A stretch of 17,816 nt of DNA, taken from an uncultured Blautia sp. GTDB lineage: Bacteria > Bacillota > Clostridia > Lachnospirales > Lachnospiraceae. The stretch spans positions 1 to 17,816 of the forward strand of contig UQLX01000044.1 in NCBI GenBank assembly GCA_900541985.1. The letters are read 5' to 3'. The notes below the pieces were generated by a model, which was given only the letters and a program-made list of their open reading frames with translations, was not told the DNA's origin and searched no databases. The stretch's first letter is position 1. Every line of letters begins with the position of its first letter. Position numbers and translations under genes: made by a program. Positions 15,236 to 17,816 of this stretch are shown piece after piece.

Positions 15236-16452
15236 TCTTTTTCTCCTTTAGCTATTTTTTTGATCAATTCTGACGCATTGGCTGTCTGGCCCAGGTAACC
15301 ATATTCATTAGAAAAAATCACAGCTCCCAGAAGAATCTGGTGATAGGACCGATGATCCAGATAAAACTGTATCTTCTCCAGTATCACTTTCATGACCTCT
15401 TCCATCAGATCATATTTTTTCAGCACAGATAGCGCTTCGTCAGTGGTATTGCACTGCAGGAGTTCCTGCGCGCATGCAAGACTGCCCCCCGCACGGACAG
15501 CTGCCGCACAAAAAACCTCCATTCTTCCATCCGCACTGTGAGAATGGGTGTTCATGATTCCTGCTGCAACCTTAATAAATTTTCCGATATGTGCAACAAA
15601 AAGAATGCCTTTTGCTCCCATATCTACAGCCATATCTATGGTCTCTCCCACATAATTGCTGCATTTCATATTTTTTTCAAAAGGGAGCTCCATATGCTCT
15701 CTTAAAAAATCCGCACCATAATTTCCCGGCGTCACCAGAAGATATTCCTCTTCCATGGCAATATGCTGGCTCATTTCCACCCGGATACTGTCGATCAGTG
15801 CCTTTTCACTCATAGGCTCCACGATCCCCGAGGTTCCCAGAATGGAAATCCCTCCCACAATGCCAAGTCTTGGGTTAAAAGTCTTTTTGGCAATTTCCTC
15901 GCCTTTCGGTACAGATATAGTGATCTTCAGTCTGCCTTCATAATCAAATCTGTCTGCGGCCTCCTCCGCAGATCTCAGGATCATAGCCTTGGGTACAGGA
16001 TTGATGGCAGCCTCACCAACAGGCTGCTTCAGACCGGGTCTGGTCACTCGTCCAACTCCCGCTCCTCCATCTATCAGGAAACGGTCTTTATTTTCCGTCA
16101 GTTCCTTCTGGTCTGCCTCCATGCCGGTCTGCTCCGAAGCATCAGATGCTGACAGTTTTTCTGCCCGGGCATATACCAGAATCCCGTCTGTAGTATCCGG
16201 ATCATCTCCGGCATCCTTACGGACCGCACAGCTTACTGCATTTTCTTCCTGCCGGATATCCAGAAGCTCCAGATTTAAAAGGATCCCTTTTGGAGTCATC
16301 AGCTCTACTTCTGAGATTTTCTTGCCCCCAAGAAGAATCTCGGCCGCTCCCTTTACTGCAGCTGCCGCACAGGAACCCGTGGTATAACCAAAGCGAAGTT
16401 TTTTCTGATTTCGGATAACATAACACTCTTCCAGTCCTGTCTTATGTGCCAT
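15232..16452 (-). CDS. cbiD: Cobalt-precorrin-5B C1-methyltransferase CbiD
   Basis: CbiD methylates C1 of the ring, a step specific to the anaerobic pathway and not related to the tetrapyrrole methylase family. The 406-residue protein begins with the family motif GYTTGSCAAAA (22-32), then KDAGDDPDTTDG (79-90), VGRVTRPGLKQPVGEAAINP (133-152, G133 to P152) and GTSGIVEPMSEKA. It is somewhat longer than usual because residues ~96-124 form a polar, low-complexity stretch before the IDGG motif. AAGGAGGA stands 5 nt before the ATG. It is the first gene of the ten-gene operon, about 20 nt behind the predicted transcription start. Confidence 0.96.
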   Translation of the reverse strand: MAHKTGLEECYVIRNQKKLRFGYTTGSCAAAAVKGAAEILLGGKKISEVELMTPKGILLNLELLDIRQEENAVSCAVRKDAGDDPDTTDGILVYARAEKLSASDASEQTGMEADQKELTENKDRFLIDGGAGVGRVTRPGLKQPVGEAAINPVPKAMILRSAEEAADRFDYEGRLKITISVPKGEEIAKKTFNPRLGIVGGISILGTSGIVEPMSEKALIDSIRVEMSQHIAMEEEYLLVTPGNYGADFLREHMELPFEKNMKCSNYVGETIDMAVDMGAKGILFVAHIGKFIKVAAGIMNTHSHSADGRMEVFCAAAVRAGGSLACAQELLQCNTTDEALSVLKKYDLMEEVMKVILEKIQFYLDHRSYHQILLGAVIFSNEYGYLGQTANASELIKKIAKGEKE

Positions 16453-16478
16453 AAACTTCCTCCTTATTTCCGTTCATT

Positions 16479-16507
16479 ATTATATAATTTTGACATAAAA
16501 ATGTCAA
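16479..16507 (-). promoter_or_regulatory. Exact-consensus sigma-A promoter of the cobalamin operon
   Basis: Read on the minus strand, TTGACA (16507-16502), a 17-bp spacer and TATAAT (16484-16479) form a perfect consensus. Transcription would begin near 16472, leaving a leader of about 20 nt with only the cbiD ribosome binding site. There is therefore no room for a cobalamin riboswitch downstream. A promoter this strong usually needs a repressor; see the overlapping dyad. Confidence 0.88.
16490..16507. promoter_or_regulatory. Operator candidate overlapping the cbiD -35
   Basis: TTGACAT-AAAA-ATGTCAA (16490-16507) is a perfect 7+7 inverted repeat with a 4-bp spacer. Its right arm contains the -35 hexamer and the rest fills the promoter spacer, so a bound dimeric repressor would block RNA polymerase. 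The regulator is not identified. Confidence 0.6.
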
Positions 16508-16531
16508 TTTATCTGATGGTTTCAAGCAAAT

Positions 16532-16567
16532 AAAAAAAGCCATGCCATATTTTTCGCACAGCTTTTT
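16532..16567 (-). terminator. Rho-independent terminator of the XRE/DUF3169 unit
   Basis: In minus-strand RNA, the arms 16567-16556 and 16545-16534 pair over 12 positions, two of them G-U wobbles, with a 10-nt loop. They are followed by a run of seven U (16538-16532). On the plus strand the same two positions are mismatches, so it mainly stops transcription coming from the right. This insulates the cbiD promoter from the upstream genes. The remaining 16568-16641 holds only a weak CCTGG/CCAGG repeat. Confidence 0.82.
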
Positions 16568-16641
16568 CTAAATTTTATATTCTGCTCATCAATGGTTTTA
16601 TCCTTGTTCCTGGCTTTCTCAGCACCAGGTCATCTCTCACA

Positions 16642-17433
16642 TCATCCCCTGGCTCTTTTTTTACGCATATTTACGCAGGAGCGGGTGTAGTACATGCTGG
16701 TCATGATCCAAAGTACTGCAAGAAGTACGATTGCAAGCATTCCTGTATCAAATAAGAGATTTGACAGCATGGCCGCCACCAGAAGGATCGGAATTACCTT
16801 ACTCAGAAACAGGTACGTCCGATATGAGCTGTAATAGATCATTTCTTTTTCTGCCTCATCACAGGATTCCATCCACTGTTCCTGAAACTTCACAGAAGAC
16901 GGATCCGCATTGGAAAATTCCGGTCTGCTGCTCTGGATCACCTTCACATATCGCATCTGCCATAATCCTTCATAGAAAAAGCATACCACGAAAATTACTA
17001 TAGCGATTACAAAGCGAAAGGCAGTTTCCTCCGATCCTGAAATATAAGTTCTGGAATAACCAACGGAAGTAATAAGGATTGCCAGTGACATGGCAAAGTT
17101 ACTTCCATTCACACCCCAGGCTCCTATATATTCCTCCTGATATTCCAGTTCATCACATTCCTCATCTTCCGCATGGCGAAGCTTCTCTTCAATCTGCTTT
17201 ATTTTTTTCAGCACAATCTCCCCAAATAAGATTCCTGACACTGTGACCAAAGTCACCAAAGGAATCATCGCCGACTGAGTACTCTTTACAATCACTGCAA
17301 AAAACTGTCCCACATTATCCGCCTGACCTCCAAACCAGCTCATTGCAAATCCCAGTATTCCGCCAATCAGCATCCATACCAGCATTTTAATTACAAATTT
17401 TATACTTGGACTTTTTCTCTTTCTGGTATTCAT
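16642..17433 (-). CDS. Multi-pass membrane protein, DUF3169-like
   Basis: I do not know a biochemical function. The 263-residue protein has about six membrane segments (roughly 12-35, 42-75, 109-130, 137-160, 206-226 and 230-248). It also has two charged cytoplasmic-type loops: an acidic stretch rich in Glu/Asp at ~78-103, and a polar loop at ~165-203. The N-terminus is highly basic. Size, topology and pairing with a small XRE repressor resemble the DUF3169 family of Firmicutes. The ATG overlaps the repressor stop by 4 bp, with AGGAGG 7 nt upstream, so the two are co-translated. It may be the effector controlled by the repressor, but that is inference. Confidence 0.75.
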   Translation of the reverse strand: MNTRKRKSPSIKFVIKMLVWMLIGGILGFAMSWFGGQADNVGQFFAVIVKSTQSAMIPLVTLVTVSGILFGEIVLKKIKQIEEKLRHAEDEECDELEYQEEYIGAWGVNGSNFAMSLAILITSVGYSRTYISGSEETAFRFVIAIVIFVVCFFYEGLWQMRYVKVIQSSRPEFSNADPSSVKFQEQWMESCDEAEKEMIYYSSYRTYLFLSKVIPILLVAAMLSNLLFDTGMLAIVLLAVLWIMTSMYYTRSCVNMRKKRARG

Positions 17434-17639
17434 AACGTATCCTCCTCATAAATAAAAATATCCTCTACCGTTACCTGACATATCCTGGCAAGTTTCAGAG
17501 CAAGTGTTACAGACGGGGAATAATCCCCTCTTTCAATCAAACTGATGGTCTGTCGAGAGACTCCTGCCAGCTTTCCCATTTCTGTCTGATTAATTCCCAG
17601 AACAGTGCGATACTCCTTCAGCTTATTATATAAGGGCAT
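17430..17639 (-). CDS. Small XRE/Cro-CI family repressor (YozG-like)
   Basis: This 69-residue protein is a single helix-turn-helix DNA-binding domain: KLKEYRTVLGINQTEMGKLAG and SRQTISLIERGDYSPSVTLALKLAR (about residues 6-53), ending in the VEDIF segment usual for this subfamily. ATG 17639 was chosen because AAAGGAG lies 8 nt upstream; an earlier in-frame start at 17684 would fall in the operator region. It has no sensing domain, so its activity is probably set by concentration or by its partner membrane protein. Its own promoter carries repeated palindromes of matching half-sites, suggesting autorepression. Confidence 0.9.
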   Translation of the reverse strand: MPLYNKLKEYRTVLGINQTEMGKLAGVSRQTISLIERGDYSPSVTLALKLARICQVTVEDIFIYEEDTL

Positions 17640-17677
17640 ATTCTCATCTCCTTTTTCTCTGTATAGACTCATGCATG

Positions 17678-17697
17678 ATGACAACTTTCCTTGTCAT
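17678..17697. promoter_or_regulatory. Operator O2 at the repressor transcription start
   Basis: ATGACAA-CTTTCC-TTGTCAT is a perfect 7+7 inverted repeat with a 6-bp spacer. It covers the predicted start site (~17695) of the XRE gene. Its 16-bp core differs from O1 at one base (GACAAG[A/G]AAAGTTGTC when O2 is read on the minus strand), but it lies in the opposite orientation. Confidence 0.65.
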
Positions 17698-17701
17698 ATT
17701 C

Positions 17702-17730
17702 AGTATATCATTGACAAGAAAAGTTGTCAA
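17702..17730 (-). promoter_or_regulatory. sigma-A promoter of the XRE/DUF3169 unit
   Basis: On the minus strand TTGACA (17730-17725) and TATACT (17707-17702, 5/6) are spaced by 17 bp, with a TG one base before the -10 (extended -10). Transcription would start near 17695, about 56 nt before ATG 17639. Confidence 0.82.
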
Positions 17731-17742
17731 CATTTTTGACAA
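17711..17742. promoter_or_regulatory. Operators O1 and O3 overlapping the repressor -35
   Basis: O1 (17711-17730) is TTGACAA-GAAAAG-TTGTCAA, a perfect 7+7 dyad covering the -35 and most of the spacer. Its right arm TTGTCAA (17724-17730) is also the left arm of O3, TTGTCAA-CATTT-TTGACAA (17724-17742), with the arms pointing the other way. O1, O3 and O2 thus give five TGACAA/TTGTCA half-sites within 65 bp. Confidence 0.62.
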
Positions 17743-17761
17743 ATTATTGTATGATAAACAT

Positions 17762-17816
17762 AATCGAGTAGGAGGCGGTGACTAACCGCCGTCCTCTCAC
17801 ACCACCGTGCGTACCG
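17762..17816 (-). mobile_element. 3' end of a group II intron (domains V/VI), cut by window edge
   Basis: On the minus strand the last 55 bases read as the 3' part of a bacterial group II intron. GTACGCACGGTGGTGTGAG resembles the 3' half of domain V. It is followed by a domain VI-like hairpin, AGGA-C-GGCGGT, loop TAGTC, ACCGCC-TCCT, and the end CTACTCGAT. The intron body and any reverse transcriptase/maturase gene would lie beyond the right edge. The exact 3' splice junction (about 17760-17763) is not certain. The motif is recognised from memory, and too little is present to give a class. Confidence 0.7.

Noticed and set aside
16453..16641. Possible cobalamin riboswitch upstream of cbiD
   Set aside because: The predicted transcription start leaves about 20 nt of leader, and no B12-box-like GCCACTG element or multi-stem structure was seen. 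The region is explained by promoter, dyad and terminator.
1..17816. CRISPR arrays, tRNA or rRNA genes, transposase genes
   Set aside because: No regularly spaced repeats, no cloverleaf-like segments and no transposase-like protein were seen in the window.

Overview
The window looks like the chromosome of an anaerobic Gram-positive bacterium of the Clostridia, most likely Lachnospiraceae. The grounds are moderate GC content, strong AGGAGG-type ribosome binding sites, several TTG/GTG starts that fit such sites, consensus sigma-A promoters, and the cobalt-early (anaerobic, Cbi-type) cobalamin pathway. The genus cannot be fixed from the sequence alone.

Layout, left to right. (1) 1-259: non-coding, AT-rich, ending in a sigma-A promoter. 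(2) 260-2538, + strand: cbiL (cobalt-factor II C20-methyltransferase), translationally coupled to an ABC-2 type exporter (ATPase plus permease), closed by a long hairpin terminator at 2541-2602. (3) 2714-5084: a pyridoxine/pyridoxamine kinase gene (minus) and a divergent MocR/PdxR-type regulator (plus). (4) 5055-16452, minus strand: a tightly packed ten-gene cobalamin operon, in transcription order cbiD, cbiF, cbiG, cbiH, a cbiJ-cbiE-cbiT fusion, cbiA, cbiB, cobD, cbiP, cbiC. It is driven by an exact-consensus sigma-A promoter (TTGACA, 17 bp, TATAAT) overlapped by a perfect dyad. (5) 16532-16567: terminator separating the cobalamin operon from a two-gene unit, a small XRE/Cro-type repressor followed by a DUF3169-like membrane protein (16642-17639). 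The repressor promoter carries repeated palindromic operators. (6) 17762-17816: the 3' tail of what looks like a group II intron, cut off by the window edge.

Together the cobalamin genes cover cobalt-factor II to adenosylcobinamide phosphate: ring methylation (CbiL, CbiH, CbiF, CbiD, CbiE/CbiT), ring contraction and acetaldehyde release (CbiH/CbiG), C18-C19 reduction (CbiJ), methyl migration (CbiC), amidation (CbiA, CbiP), and aminopropanol arm formation and attachment (CobD, CbiB). The cobaltochelatase (CbiK/CbiX), the uroporphyrinogen branch, the adenosyltransferase, the nucleotide-loop genes (CobU/S/T/C) and a cobalt transporter are not here. Neither cobalamin transcription unit has room for a cobalamin riboswitch downstream of its predicted start, which is unusual for such genes.

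No wholly new system stands out. The best leads are the cbiL-exporter coupling, the three-enzyme fusion, the dyad-controlled cbi promoter with no riboswitch, a MocR regulator with arginine in place of the PLP-anchoring lysine, and the operator cluster of the XRE repressor beside the intron end.
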